From the NCBI GenBank assembly GCA_963793005.1, contig CAWBYP010000002.1, positions 1,612,001-1,676,000 on the forward strand: 64,000 bases of DNA, written 5' to 3'. The notes under the pieces were generated by a model. The model was not told the DNA's origin. It worked only from the letters and a program-made list of their open reading frames with translations, and searched no databases. The first letter of the stretch is position 1, and each line of letters opens with the position of its first letter. The position numbers and the translations under genes were made by a program. Shown piece by piece: positions 34,473-43,112 of the stretch. Source of the stretch: RPQJ01 sp963793005. Its GTDB lineage: Bacteria; Pseudomonadota; Gammaproteobacteria; Steroidobacterales; Steroidobacteraceae.

Positions 34473-35222
34473 CTACTCCCACTGGATGGCGTCGCGGACC
34501 AGCCTGGCGACCTGGTCGAGGTCTGCCGTCGGCGCGTGCCCGATCACCGCGATGCTGCCGGGGCCGGCCGGCACGATCGTGCCCGCGTAGCCGCCCTCGT
34601 CGAAGTCCACGGGCGCCGGCACTTTCTCGTCCCGCAGCACCATCACGGTCATCGGGCCTGCGGCGGTCTGGACCACCAGGTGCGGCACCTTCTCGCCGCG
34701 GAACGGGCAGGTGTTCGCGTAGCTCACCGTGCCGACCCCGGGCCGCAGGTGCACGCCGGCCCTCTCCAGCACGGCCGCGACCTCGGCAGGATCGGCCTCG
34801 TGCGAGGTCGTAACCATCGCTTCCGGCTCGTGGCCCATATGCTTGACGACGTCTTCGGCCAGCGACGCCCTTGGGCCGCCGAGCCACAGCAGCGACCCGA
34901 TCGCCACACCGCCCACGATGCTCGCGGCCAGCGCCATCCACCGCCGCGGCTCGATCCCGGGGAAGCGGGCGAGACTGCCTGCCGAGCCGCCGCGACGACC
35001 GCGATTCCCGCCGGAGCCGGGCGCCACTGCAGTGGTGCCACTGCGCATGGAAGCAGGCACCGGTACGTTGAGCGCAGCAAGGATCTTCTCGTCCAGCGCG
35101 AGGGTCTGGCGCAGCGACTCGGCGCACGCGGCGCAGGCGTCACGATGTGCCGCGGCCTCGGCGCCAAGATGGCGAGGGTCTGCGCCCGCCTCACGCCTGA
35201 ATTCGAGGCATTCCATCGTCAT
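34473..35222 (-). CDS. Anti-sigma factor-like protein (DUF3379 type)
   Basis: A 249-residue protein. The N-terminal cytoplasmic domain has a His/Cys pattern (CLEFRREAGADPRHLG, then AHRDACAACAESL) as in zinc-binding anti-sigma domains. One transmembrane helix (about 92-115: WMALAASIVGGVAIGSLLWL) is followed by a periplasmic domain with a single Cys. The start overlaps the sigma-factor stop by 4 bases (ATGA), which supports a sigma/anti-sigma pair. The exact family is inferred from layout and context. Confidence 0.82.
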   Translation of the reverse strand: MTMECLEFRREAGADPRHLGAEAAAHRDACAACAESLRQTLALDEKILAALNVPVPASMRSGTTAVAPGSGGNRGRRGGSAGSLARFPGIEPRRWMALAASIVGGVAIGSLLWLGGPRASLAEDVVKHMGHEPEAMVTTSHEADPAEVAAVLERAGVHLRPGVGTVSYANTCPFRGEKVPHLVVQTAAGPMTVMVLRDEKVPAPVDFDEGGYAGTIVPAGPGSIAVIGHAPTADLDQVARLVRDAIQWE

Positions 35223-35740
35223 TCCTCCTCGTCCCCGGCCTCGCCGAGCGCCTTGCGCAGCTTCTGGCGCGCCCGGAACAGTCGCGTCAGCACCGCACCC
35301 CGCGTGAGGCCAAGCTCGGTCGCGATCTCCTCGGTCGAATGCCCGAGCAGCACCTGCATCACCAGGGGCTCGCGGTAATCCTCGTCCAGCGCAAAAATCG
35401 CCCGGCGCACATGCAGCACTTCCTGGTCCACGGCGGCACCTAGTTCCACCGATTCGCTGGCAATGAGCTCGTCTACCTGCACCGTCTTGAACCTCTTGCG
35501 CTCATACAGGCGTGCGTGCTCCCGACGCACGATCGTGAGCAGCCACGGCTTGGCCGCAGCCCCCTCGGCCAGGGCCTCGCGCGACCGCCAGGCCCGCAGC
35601 AGCGCCTCCTGGACCACGTCCTCCGCCACGTCACGGTCCCGCGCCAGCCAGAATGCGAAACGGAACAGGTCCGGCCGCAGCTCGTCGCAGAGCTGCGCGA
35701 ATGCGGCTTCCCCTCGCTTTCCGGCAAACGGCGCGTTCAT
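35219..35740 (-). CDS. ECF-type RNA polymerase sigma factor
   Basis: A 173-residue ECF sigma factor. Region 2 is LFRFAFWLARDRDVAEDVVQ followed by EALLRAWRS; region 4 is YREPLVMQVLLGHSTEEIA with GLTRGAVLTRLFRARQKLRKAL. ATG 35740 gives the normal ECF length; longer readings run into the promoter. First gene of a two-gene operon with the anti-sigma gene, divergent from hemB. Confidence 0.93.
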   Translation of the reverse strand: MNAPFAGKRGEAAFAQLCDELRPDLFRFAFWLARDRDVAEDVVQEALLRAWRSREALAEGAAAKPWLLTIVRREHARLYERKRFKTVQVDELIASESVELGAAVDQEVLHVRRAIFALDEDYREPLVMQVLLGHSTEEIATELGLTRGAVLTRLFRARQKLRKALGEAGDEEE

Positions 35741-35745
35741 GTATA

Positions 35746-35774
35746 AAGACCGGGCAATAAACGTCGTTGTTTCA
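35746..35774 (-). promoter_or_regulatory. Candidate autoregulated ECF promoter
   Basis: On the minus strand TGAAAC (35774-35769), 16-bp spacer, GGTCTTT (35752-35746), six bases before the sigma start codon's neighbourhood. GAAAC/GTC with 16-17 bp is the usual layout of ECF promoters, so the sigma factor may drive its own operon. The transcript would have a very short or no leader. Confidence 0.35.
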
Positions 35775-35884
35775 GCCCGGCCATGGCAGCCGGCCGCCGG
35801 CCCGACCCTGAAACCGGCAGGCCCGCACGATAGCCTTGGCGTCGCGCCCGAGCAAACGGCGGCCGCACAGCCCGGAGTTCGCTG

Positions 35885-36895
35885 ATGACCCATCACCACA
35901 CCCCCTCGCAGTTCCCGCGAGTTCGCATGCGGCGCATGCGCCGCGACGACTTCTCCCGCCGGCTGATGCGGGAGACGACGCTGACGCCCAGCGACTTCAT
36001 CTACCCGGTATTCGTGATGGAGGGCTCGAAACAGCGCGTCGCGGTGCCGTCGATGCCTGGCGTGGACCGCGTGACGGTGGACGAGCTGGTCCGCGACGCC
36101 GAGGACGCGGCAAAGCTGGGTATCCCGGCAATTGCGCTTTTCCCGGTCACCCCGCCCGAGGCCAAGTCGCTCGATGGTCGCGAAGCGTGGAATCCCGAGG
36201 GCCTCGCGCAACGCGCGGTGCGCGCGCTGAAGCAGGCCGTGCCCACGCTTGGTGTCGTCACGGATGTCGCACTGGACCCGTTCACGACCCACGGCCAGGA
36301 CGGCATCATCGACGAGTCCGGATACGTGATGAACGACGTGACGGTCGAGGCGCTGGTGAAGCAGGCGGTCTCGCACGCCGCCGCCGGCGCGGACGTCGTC
36401 GCCCCATCCGACATGATGGACGGCCGCATCGGCGCCGTCCGCGATGCGCTGGAGGCCGCGGGCCACATCCACACGCGCATCCTCGCCTACTCCGCCAAGT
36501 ACGCCTCGAGCTTCTACGGCCCGTTCCGCGACGCGGTGGGCTCGGCCGGCAACCTCGGCAAGGGAAACAAGTACAACTACCAGATGGACCCGGCGAATTC
36601 CGACGAGGCGCTGCGCGAAGTCGCGCTCGACCTCGACGAGGGCGCCGACATGGTGATGATCAAGCCGGGCCTGCCATACCTCGACATCGTGCGACGGGTG
36701 AAGGACCGTTTCGGCGTCCCGACCTACGTCTACCAGGTGAGCGGTGAGTACGCGATGCTGATGGCCGCCTCCCAGAATGGCTGGCTCGACGAGCGCGCCG
36801 TGGTGCTCGAGGCGCTGACCTCGATGAAGCGGGCCGGTGCCGACGGAATCCTGACCTACTTTGCGCGGAAAGCCGCGCAATGGCTGCGGGAATAG
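35885..36895 (+). CDS. hemB: Delta-aminolevulinic acid dehydratase (porphobilinogen synthase)
   Basis: A 336-residue HemB. Active-site lysines appear in YSAKYASSFYGPFRDA and MIKPGLPYLDI. The metal site reads VTDVALDPFTTHGQDG: aspartates replace the zinc cysteines, so this is the Mg2+-dependent type (as in Pseudomonas) rather than the zinc type. It condenses two 5-aminolevulinate to porphobilinogen. 7 bp before aroE. Confidence 0.97.
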   Translation: MTHHHTPSQFPRVRMRRMRRDDFSRRLMRETTLTPSDFIYPVFVMEGSKQRVAVPSMPGVDRVTVDELVRDAEDAAKLGIPAIALFPVTPPEAKSLDGREAWNPEGLAQRAVRALKQAVPTLGVVTDVALDPFTTHGQDGIIDESGYVMNDVTVEALVKQAVSHAAAGADVVAPSDMMDGRIGAVRDALEAAGHIHTRILAYSAKYASSFYGPFRDAVGSAGNLGKGNKYNYQMDPANSDEALREVALDLDEGADMVMIKPGLPYLDIVRRVKDRFGVPTYVYQVSGEYAMLMAASQNGWLDERAVVLEALTSMKRAGADGILTYFARKAAQWLRE

Positions 36896-36902
36896 GCGGT
36901 AG

Positions 36903-37793
36903 GTGAAACCGTTGCCAGGCTCCCCTCCATCCGCTGATTCGACGCCTCCTGCGCCGTCCATTTACGGCCTCTTCGGCTATCCCGTCGACCACAGCTGGTC
37001 GCCGTTCATCCACGGGATGTTCGCGAAGCAGACCGGACAGGACATGACCTACCGCCTGTTCGAGTCGCCGCCGGAGCGATTCCGCAGCGAGGTGCTGACA
37101 TTCCTGGGCAGCGAGGGCCGGGGCGTGAACGTCACGCTGCCGCACAAGCAGGCCGCCACGGAACTCGTCAACGAACTGACGCCGCGCGCGCAGATGGCGG
37201 ATGCAATCAACACCATCGTGCGCCGCGACGGCGGCCTGCTCGGCGACAACACCGATGGCGCGGGGCTGCTGACGGACCTGATTTCGAACCTGGGCCTCAA
37301 GTGGTCGACCCCGAAGATCCTGCTGCTCGGGGCAGGCGGCGCAGCGCGCGGCGCGATCGGGCCGCTGCTGTCATTGAATCCCGTCGAGCTCGTGATTGCG
37401 AACCGCACGGCGGCAAGAGCAGGCGAGCTTGCGGCAGCGTTCGATGACATGGGCCCGGTCAGCGGCTGCGAATTCTCGCGATTGCAGGACCAGAGCTTCG
37501 ACCTGATCGTGAATGCCACATCGGCGAGCCTGCGCGGCGAGGTGCCACTGATCCCGATCGGCGTGGTGGACTCAGGCACGACGTGCTACGACATGGCCTA
37601 CGGCCTGGGTGACACGGCTTTCGTGGCCTGGGCGAAGCGGCTCGGTGCCGGCCGTGCCGAGCAGGGCTGGGGCATGCTGGTCGAGCAGGCGGCCGAGGCG
37701 TTCGAGTTGTGGCGCGGCGTGCGCCCGCAAACGGCGCCGGTGCTGCAGGCACTGCGCGCGCGGGCCGACAGGGCTACTGGTAGTCCTTCTTGA
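36903..37793 (+). CDS. aroE: Shikimate dehydrogenase
   Basis: A 296-residue AroE, GTG start at 36903, with ~20 extra Pro-rich residues before the core YGLFGYPVDHSWSPFIHGMF. Catalytic Lys in NVTLPHKQAA, Asp in GDNTDGAGLL, NADP loop LLGAGGAARGAIGPLL, and GWGMLVEQAAEAFELWRG at the C-terminus. It reduces 3-dehydroshikimate in the pathway that leads to chorismate, the substrate of the trp operon in this window. Its end overlaps the convergent carbonic anhydrase-like gene by 20 bp. Confidence 0.95.
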   Translation: MKPLPGSPPSADSTPPAPSIYGLFGYPVDHSWSPFIHGMFAKQTGQDMTYRLFESPPERFRSEVLTFLGSEGRGVNVTLPHKQAATELVNELTPRAQMADAINTIVRRDGGLLGDNTDGAGLLTDLISNLGLKWSTPKILLLGAGGAARGAIGPLLSLNPVELVIANRTAARAGELAAAFDDMGPVSGCEFSRLQDQSFDLIVNATSASLRGEVPLIPIGVVDSGTTCYDMAYGLGDTAFVAWAKRLGAGRAEQGWGMLVEQAAEAFELWRGVRPQTAPVLQALRARADRATGSPS

Positions 37794-38298
37794 GCGTGAC
37801 GTACCACGAGGCCATGATCGGCACCCGCGCGATCTCGGCGGGCGTGAGCTCGCGCACGCGGCGCGCAGGGTTGCCGAGGTAGAGCCCCCCGGACCGGAGA
37901 CGCTTGCCGGGTGTCACGACCGCACCGGCGCCTATGGTCACGTCGTCCTCGACCACGACGCCGTCGAGCACGATCGCCCCGATGCCAACCAGCACCTTGT
38001 TTCCGATCGTACAGCCGTGCAGTGCCACTTTGTGTGCGATCACGACGTCCTCGCCGATGAGCAGCGGCCAGCCGCTGTCGTTGCCTGGGTACGGGCGTGA
38101 CACGTGCAGCACGCTGCCGTCCTGCACGTTGCTGCGGGCGCCGATGCGGATCTGGTTCACGTCACCACGCACTACCGCCATCGGCCAGATCGAGACATCC
38201 TGGCCCAGCTCCACGTCACCAATTACCAGCGCCGCAGGGTCCACGTACACTCCGGGGCCGAGCCGGGGGTGCGTTCCGAGATAGGGCTGTATCGACAT
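37774..38298 (-). CDS. Gamma-carbonic anhydrase-like hexapeptide-repeat protein (YrdA/CaiE type)
   Basis: A 174-residue left-handed beta-helix protein. Repeats such as IGDVELGQDVSIWPMAVVRGD and IRIGARSNVQDGSVLHV (given in part) are followed by AHKVALHGCTIGNKVLVGIG, which supplies the His ligands in gamma-CA proteins. ATG 38298 begins MSIQPYLGTHPRLGPG, the standard start. Whether it is a carbonic anhydrase or an acyltransferase-like scaffold is not decidable. Confidence 0.92.
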   Translation of the reverse strand: MSIQPYLGTHPRLGPGVYVDPAALVIGDVELGQDVSIWPMAVVRGDVNQIRIGARSNVQDGSVLHVSRPYPGNDSGWPLLIGEDVVIAHKVALHGCTIGNKVLVGIGAIVLDGVVVEDDVTIGAGAVVTPGKRLRSGGLYLGNPARRVRELTPAEIARVPIMASWYVTLKKDYQ

Positions 38299-38401
38299 GC
38301 GGGCGCACTCACGGAATTGGGACGTGTAGTCTAGACGCCGGGGGCCCCAGGCCCGCAATCTTGTCAGACGGCGGCCCGCCCGCCGCCCGGGAGTATCTGC
38401 A

Positions 38402-38974
38402 ATGATCATCGCCCTGCTGCTTTTCGTCGCGCTCGTCGTCGTCGCATCGATCTACTTCGTGCGCATCTACAACGGTCTCGTTGTCCTGCGCGAGAACGTG
38501 CGCAAGGCATGGGCGAACATCGACGTACTGCTGACGCAGCGGCACGACGAGCTGCCGAAGCTGGTCGAGACCTGCAAGCGCTACATGTCATACGAGCGCG
38601 AGACGCTCGAACGGGTCATGCAGGCCCGCGCGTCCGTGTTCCAGGCGCAGGGCAAGCAGGACGTCGCGGCCGTGGGTGCCGCGGAACAGCAACTGCGCGA
38701 GGGACTTGGCCGCCTGTTCGCGGTCGCCGAGAACTACCCGGACCTGAAGGCCGACCAAAGCTTCCGGCACCTGCAGGGCCGCATAACGGGGCTCGAGGAG
38801 AGCATCGCCGACCGGCGCGAGCTGTACAACGAGGCCGTGAACCTGAACAACATCCGCATCGGGACCTTCCCCGACCTGATCGTCGCGGGGCTGTTCGACT
38901 TCAAGCCGGCGTCGCTGCTCGAATTCACCGAGGAGCAGAAACGCGACGTGGACCTGGGCCCGCTCTTTGACTGA
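38402..38974 (+). CDS. lemA: LemA family membrane protein
   Basis: A 190-residue protein with an N-terminal transmembrane segment (2-20), then VVLRENVRKAWANIDVLLTQ and the LemA core RHDELPKLVETCKRYM, NYPDLKADQSF and IADRRELYNEAVN. LemA proteins form coiled four-helix bundles of unclear function. The stop overlaps the TTG start of the next gene, so they are coupled. Confidence 0.93.
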   Translation: MIIALLLFVALVVVASIYFVRIYNGLVVLRENVRKAWANIDVLLTQRHDELPKLVETCKRYMSYERETLERVMQARASVFQAQGKQDVAAVGAAEQQLREGLGRLFAVAENYPDLKADQSFRHLQGRITGLEESIADRRELYNEAVNLNNIRIGTFPDLIVAGLFDFKPASLLEFTEEQKRDVDLGPLFD

Positions 38975-39869
38975 TCCGTCCGATTCGTTTTTCTGGATCC
39001 TGACGTTCGCATTCGCCGCCTTGGGCGGCGGCTGGTTGTCGCTGCGCTGGCTCAGGATCGCACGCGCAATCGAGGACACGCCGACCTCGCGCATTCGATC
39101 CGCGGCCCAGGGCTACGTCGAGCTGGCCGGCCGCTGCCGGACGCTGGACGGTACGCAGAACCTTGCGCCGCTCACTCAGCGGCCCTGCGTCTGGTGGCAA
39201 TTCCGGATCCAGCAGAAGGCCGAGTCCAGCCTGAAAGGAAAGCGGCGCCAGTCCTGGAAGACCATCAACTCCGGCCGCTCCGAGCTGCCGTTCCTGCTCG
39301 ACGACGGCACGGGCCAGTGCATCGTCCAGCCGACCGGCGCGGAAGTGCTCACCGGCGAAACGACGACCTGGTACGGCAGCACGCCATGGCCGACGCAGGC
39401 CGCCGGCGCCAGCCTGCTGCAGCCCCAGCAGCACCGCTACCGCTACGTCGAGGAGCGCATCTACGAGCACGAGCAGGTCTGCCTGCTCGGCCAGTTCAGG
39501 TCGCACACGTCGACCGGCAGCACCGACACGCAGGCCGAGGTCGCCTCCCTGCTGGCGGAATGGAAGCAGGACCAGGCGGCGCTGGTCGAACGATTCGACG
39601 CCGACCGCGACGGCCACGTAAGCGTGGCGGAGTGGGAGCGCGCCCGCGCGGAGGCGAAGCGTGCGGTCGCCGATCGCCGGGCCGAGCGCCCGGTTACGCC
39701 AGCGCTGCACGTGCTGAACCGGCCGGACAGCGGGCAGCTGTTCCTGATCGCGGCCTTCCCGGAACGAGACGTGGCGAAGCGCTACAAGCGGCGGGCCGCG
39801 CTCGCGTTCGCAGGATTCGTGATTGCGACCTTCGCGCTCGGTTGGCTGCTGCAGGAAATGTCGCGCTGA
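38967..39869 (+). CDS. GIDE-domain membrane protein (MULAN-like sensor region)
   Basis: A 300-residue protein with TTG start overlapping the lemA stop. N-terminal helix (about 8-28), a GIDE-like domain (SRIRSAAQGYVELAGRC; CVWWQFRIQQKAES; LLDDGTGQCIVQPTGAEVL), an insert (about 185-235) that includes a calcium-binding-like DADRDGHVSVAEWE, and a C-terminal helix (about 278-296). No RING domain, unlike eukaryotic MULAN. LemA-GIDE pairs are seen in other bacteria; function unknown. Confidence 0.82.
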   Translation: MTDPSDSFFWILTFAFAALGGGWLSLRWLRIARAIEDTPTSRIRSAAQGYVELAGRCRTLDGTQNLAPLTQRPCVWWQFRIQQKAESSLKGKRRQSWKTINSGRSELPFLLDDGTGQCIVQPTGAEVLTGETTTWYGSTPWPTQAAGASLLQPQQHRYRYVEERIYEHEQVCLLGQFRSHTSTGSTDTQAEVASLLAEWKQDQAALVERFDADRDGHVSVAEWERARAEAKRAVADRRAERPVTPALHVLNRPDSGQLFLIAAFPERDVAKRYKRRAALAFAGFVIATFALGWLLQEMSR

Positions 39870-39909
39870 GCCAGAATAGGCGTTCGTTCACGAGGATCGG
39901 ACGGGCGCG

Positions 39910-41928
39910 ATGACCAACCCCCTGCTGCAGCAATACGAGCTTCCCCGCTTTTCGGCCATCGAGCCAGCACACATCGAACCCGCCATCCGGCAGTTGCTGG
40001 ACGACAACCGCCGCGAGCTGGCCGCGCTGCTCGACGGCGGCGCGGAAGGCTGGGACGACCTGGTCGCGCCGATCGAGCGCATGCACCACAGGCTGTCCTG
40101 CGCCTGGTCGCCGATCGGCCACCTGAATGGCGTGATGAACAGCGACGAGCTGAGGGCCGCCTACAACGCCTGCCTGCCGCTGCTGAGCGCCTACCACACG
40201 GAGCTCGCGCAGAACGAGCGGCTGTGCGCGGCCTACCAGAGGGTCGCGGACCTCGAGGGGAGCCGCCTCGACACGGCCCAGAAGACGCTGGTCGAGCACG
40301 CGCTGCGCGACTTCCGCCTCTCGGGCGTCTCGCTGCCAGAAGAGCGCAAGCAGCGCTTCGGCCAGGTAATGGAGCGCCTCTCGACCGTGCAGTCGAAGTT
40401 CGACGAGAACGTGCTGGACGCGACCAACGCCTGGTCCCGGCGCGTAGACGACCCTGCCGAGCTCGCCGGCCTGCCTGAGACCACCGCGCGCCGTGCCCGC
40501 AAGGCTGCCGAGGACGCCGGTCACGACGGGTGGCTGCTGTCGCTCGATGCGCCGAACTACCAGGCCGTCCTGACCCACGCGGAGCAAGCAGGCCTGCGCC
40601 GGGAATTCTACGAGGCATGGACGACGCGCGCCTCAGAGCAGGGCCCGCACGCCGGGCGCTGGGACAACACGCCGCTGATGGCGGAGATCCTGGAGCTGCG
40701 GCACGAGGCGGCGAACCTCGTCGGCTACGCGGACTACGCGCAGTACTCGCTCGCGACCAAGATGGCGCAGAAGACCGGCGAAGTGCTGGATTTCCTGCGT
40801 GAGCTCGCGCGCGTGAGTCGTCCCGCGGCGCAACGGGAATTCGCCGAGCTCGAGCACTACGCCGGACGCAAGCTCGAATCCTGGGACGTGGCGTTTTATT
40901 CGGAGCGACTGAAGCGCGAGCGGCTCGAGGTGTCGGAGGAGGAGCTGCGCCCCTACTTCCCGCTGCCGCGCGTGATCGCCGGACTCTTCACGGTCGTCAC
41001 CAGGCTCTACGACGTGCGCATGGTCGCGCGGGACGACGTGGACCTGTACCACCCCGACGTGCGCTACTTCGACATCGTGGACCGCGATGGATCGCCGCGC
41101 GGCGGCTTCTACCTCGACCTGTACGCCCGCCCGAAAAAGCGCGGCGGCGCGTGGATGGACGATTGCGTGGGGCGCATCAGGCTCGGCGAGGCGAACGCGC
41201 TGCCGGTCGCGTACCTGGTCTGCAATTTCACGCCGCCGGTGGCTGATCGCCCGTCATTGCTCACGCACGAGGACGTGCTGACTCTGTTCCACGAGTTCGG
41301 GCACGGGCTGCACCACATGCTCACACGTGTCGACTACCCGGGCGTCGCGGGCATCAACGGCGTGCCCTGGGACGCGGTCGAGCTGCCCAGCCAGTTCATG
41401 GAAAATTTCGCCTGGCGCAGGGAAGTGCTGCCGCTGATCTCCGCGCACGTCGAGACCGGCGAGCCGCTGCCGGCCGAAATGCTGGCGAAGTTGCAGGCGA
41501 CACGCACATTCCAGGCCGGGATGCACACGGCGCGACAACTCGAGTTCGCGTTGTTCGACTTCCGCCTGCACGCGGAATTCACGCCGGGATCTCCGCCGCG
41601 TATCGCGGAAACGCTGGAGGACGTGCGCAGTGAGGTCTCGGTGCTGCGTCCACCCGCGTTCAATCGCTTCCCGAACAGCTTCCAGCACATCTTCTCGGGC
41701 GGATACGCGGCCGGGTACTACAGCTACAAGTGGGCCGAGGTGCTGTCAGCCGACGCGTTCGGCGCCTTCGAGGAGAAGGGCGTTTTCGATCGCGCCACGG
41801 CGCGGCGGTTCCTGCAGTCGATACTCGAGCGGGGCGGAAGCCGCGAAGCCATGGAGGCCTTCGTCGAGTTCAGGGGACGCAAGCCCGAGATCGAGCCGCT
41901 GTTGCGCCAGATGGGGCTCGCGGCCTGA
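39910..41928 (+). CDS. prlC: Oligopeptidase A (M3 metallopeptidase)
   Basis: A 672-residue zinc peptidase. HEFGHGLHHML near residue 462 provides HExxH, and the third ligand Glu lies in ELPSQFMENFAW. The N-terminal start MTNPLLQQYELPRFSAIEPAHIEPAI is family-typical (residues 1-26). It degrades signal peptides and short peptides in the cytoplasm. Length matches E. coli OpdA (680). Confidence 0.96.
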   Translation: MTNPLLQQYELPRFSAIEPAHIEPAIRQLLDDNRRELAALLDGGAEGWDDLVAPIERMHHRLSCAWSPIGHLNGVMNSDELRAAYNACLPLLSAYHTELAQNERLCAAYQRVADLEGSRLDTAQKTLVEHALRDFRLSGVSLPEERKQRFGQVMERLSTVQSKFDENVLDATNAWSRRVDDPAELAGLPETTARRARKAAEDAGHDGWLLSLDAPNYQAVLTHAEQAGLRREFYEAWTTRASEQGPHAGRWDNTPLMAEILELRHEAANLVGYADYAQYSLATKMAQKTGEVLDFLRELARVSRPAAQREFAELEHYAGRKLESWDVAFYSERLKRERLEVSEEELRPYFPLPRVIAGLFTVVTRLYDVRMVARDDVDLYHPDVRYFDIVDRDGSPRGGFYLDLYARPKKRGGAWMDDCVGRIRLGEANALPVAYLVCNFTPPVADRPSLLTHEDVLTLFHEFGHGLHHMLTRVDYPGVAGINGVPWDAVELPSQFMENFAWRREVLPLISAHVETGEPLPAEMLAKLQATRTFQAGMHTARQLEFALFDFRLHAEFTPGSPPRIAETLEDVRSEVSVLRPPAFNRFPNSFQHIFSGGYAAGYYSYKWAEVLSADAFGAFEEKGVFDRATARRFLQSILERGGSREAMEAFVEFRGRKPEIEPLLRQMGLAA

Positions 41929-41963
41929 CCGGCCAGCTGCAGCGCCCGGCACGAGGGACGGCC

Positions 41964-42731
41964 ATGCTCATCGCCACCTGGAACGTCAATTCGCTGCGCG
42001 TGCGGCTCCCGCAGCTCAGGGACTGGCTGTCGGCGAATCCGGTAGACGTCGTCGCGCTGCAGGAAACCAAGCTGCCTGACGCGGATTTCCCGCTGGATGA
42101 AATTCGCGAGCTCGGAATGCATGCCGTATTCAGCGGCCAGCGTACCTACAACGGCGTCGCGATCCTGTCGAGGCTGGAACCGACCGACGTGGTCGCCGGC
42201 ATCCCCGGCTTCGAGGACGAGCAGAGGCGCGTGCTCTCCGCAACGGTGTCTGGGGTGCGCGTGATCGACGTCTACGTGCCGAACGGACAGGCCGTCGGCT
42301 CGGAGAAATTCGAGTACAAGCTGCGCTGGCTCGAAGCGTTGCGTGCCTACGTGACCGGCGAACTCGCGCGACACCCGCGGCTCGTCATGCTCGGCGACTA
42401 CAACATCGCGCCCGAGGACCGCGACGTGCACGACCCGAAGGCCTGGGAAGGCTCCGTGCACGTGAGCGAACCCGAGCGCTCCGCGCTGCGCTCGCTCACC
42501 GAGGCCGGACTGGTGGACTGCTTCCGGCTGTTCGACCAGCCCGAGAAGTCCTATTCGTGGTGGGACTACCGGATGATGGCCTTCCGGCGCAACGCAGGTC
42601 TCAGAATCGACCTGGTCCTCGCAAGCGCGGACCTGGCCAGGAAGTGCGCAGCGAGTCACATAGACAAGGCACCGCGACGCAACGAGCGGCCCTCGGACCA
42701 CACCCCGGTGCTCGCTGCTTTTGACATATAG
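41964..42731 (+). CDS. xthA: Exodeoxyribonuclease III
   Basis: A 255-residue AP endonuclease/3'-exonuclease. MLIATWNVNSLRVRLPQL start, VVALQETKLPD (metal Glu), MLGDYNIAPEDRDVHDP, and SDHTPVLAAF (catalytic His) at the end. ATG 41964 chosen because the conserved N-terminus starts there. 35 bp after prlC. Confidence 0.96.
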   Translation: MLIATWNVNSLRVRLPQLRDWLSANPVDVVALQETKLPDADFPLDEIRELGMHAVFSGQRTYNGVAILSRLEPTDVVAGIPGFEDEQRRVLSATVSGVRVIDVYVPNGQAVGSEKFEYKLRWLEALRAYVTGELARHPRLVMLGDYNIAPEDRDVHDPKAWEGSVHVSEPERSALRSLTEAGLVDCFRLFDQPEKSYSWWDYRMMAFRRNAGLRIDLVLASADLARKCAASHIDKAPRRNERPSDHTPVLAAFDI

Positions 42732-42773
42732 GCCCCGCGGCCGTGGTGTCGGATTTCTTTACTCTAGCGTTCC

Positions 42774-43112
42774 ATGCGCGAAGGACTACACTCGCGCGAA
42801 TTGGACATGTGCGCGACGAAGCGCGTCCCTGAGAACAAGAAACCGGACATGCGATACCGACGCAGCGATTTCGACGTAACGAACACCGTGCAGGTGAGTT
42901 CCGTCGCTTCGGTGCGGCGCGCGGTCGAGGAGATTTTCTCCCAGGCATGGCCCTCCGGCCAGGTCGATCGCGTCTCGGCGGCATTCGGCGATTTCGAGCG
43001 GCTGTTCACCGGACAATTTCCCGGTTACTTCGGCTGCGACACCGTCTATCACGACCTGCAGCACTCGCTCGACGATACGCTCGCGATGGCGCGACTTGCT
43101 CGCGGGCTATGA
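42774..43112 (+). CDS. HD-domain phosphohydrolase-like protein, N-terminal part (split by a frameshift)
   Basis: 112 codons ending at 43112. It contains FPGYFGCDTVYHDLQHSLD, the first metal-His region of an HD-fold hydrolase. It runs out of frame just after LAMARL; in the other frame the protein continues LAGYDRS and the rest of the HD domain. Joining the two frames by dropping one base near 43095 gives a continuous 357-residue protein. The N-terminal start is uncertain: ATG 42774, 42807 or 42849, none with a strong SD. Confidence 0.75.
   Translation: MREGLHSRELDMCATKRVPENKKPDMRYRRSDFDVTNTVQVSSVASVRRAVEEIFSQAWPSGQVDRVSAAFGDFERLFTGQFPGYFGCDTVYHDLQHSLDDTLAMARLARGL

Noticed and set aside
35219..36961. 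580-residue reading of the sigma factor through hemB
   Set aside because: The upstream part is antisense to hemB; the ECF sigma core begins at 35740.
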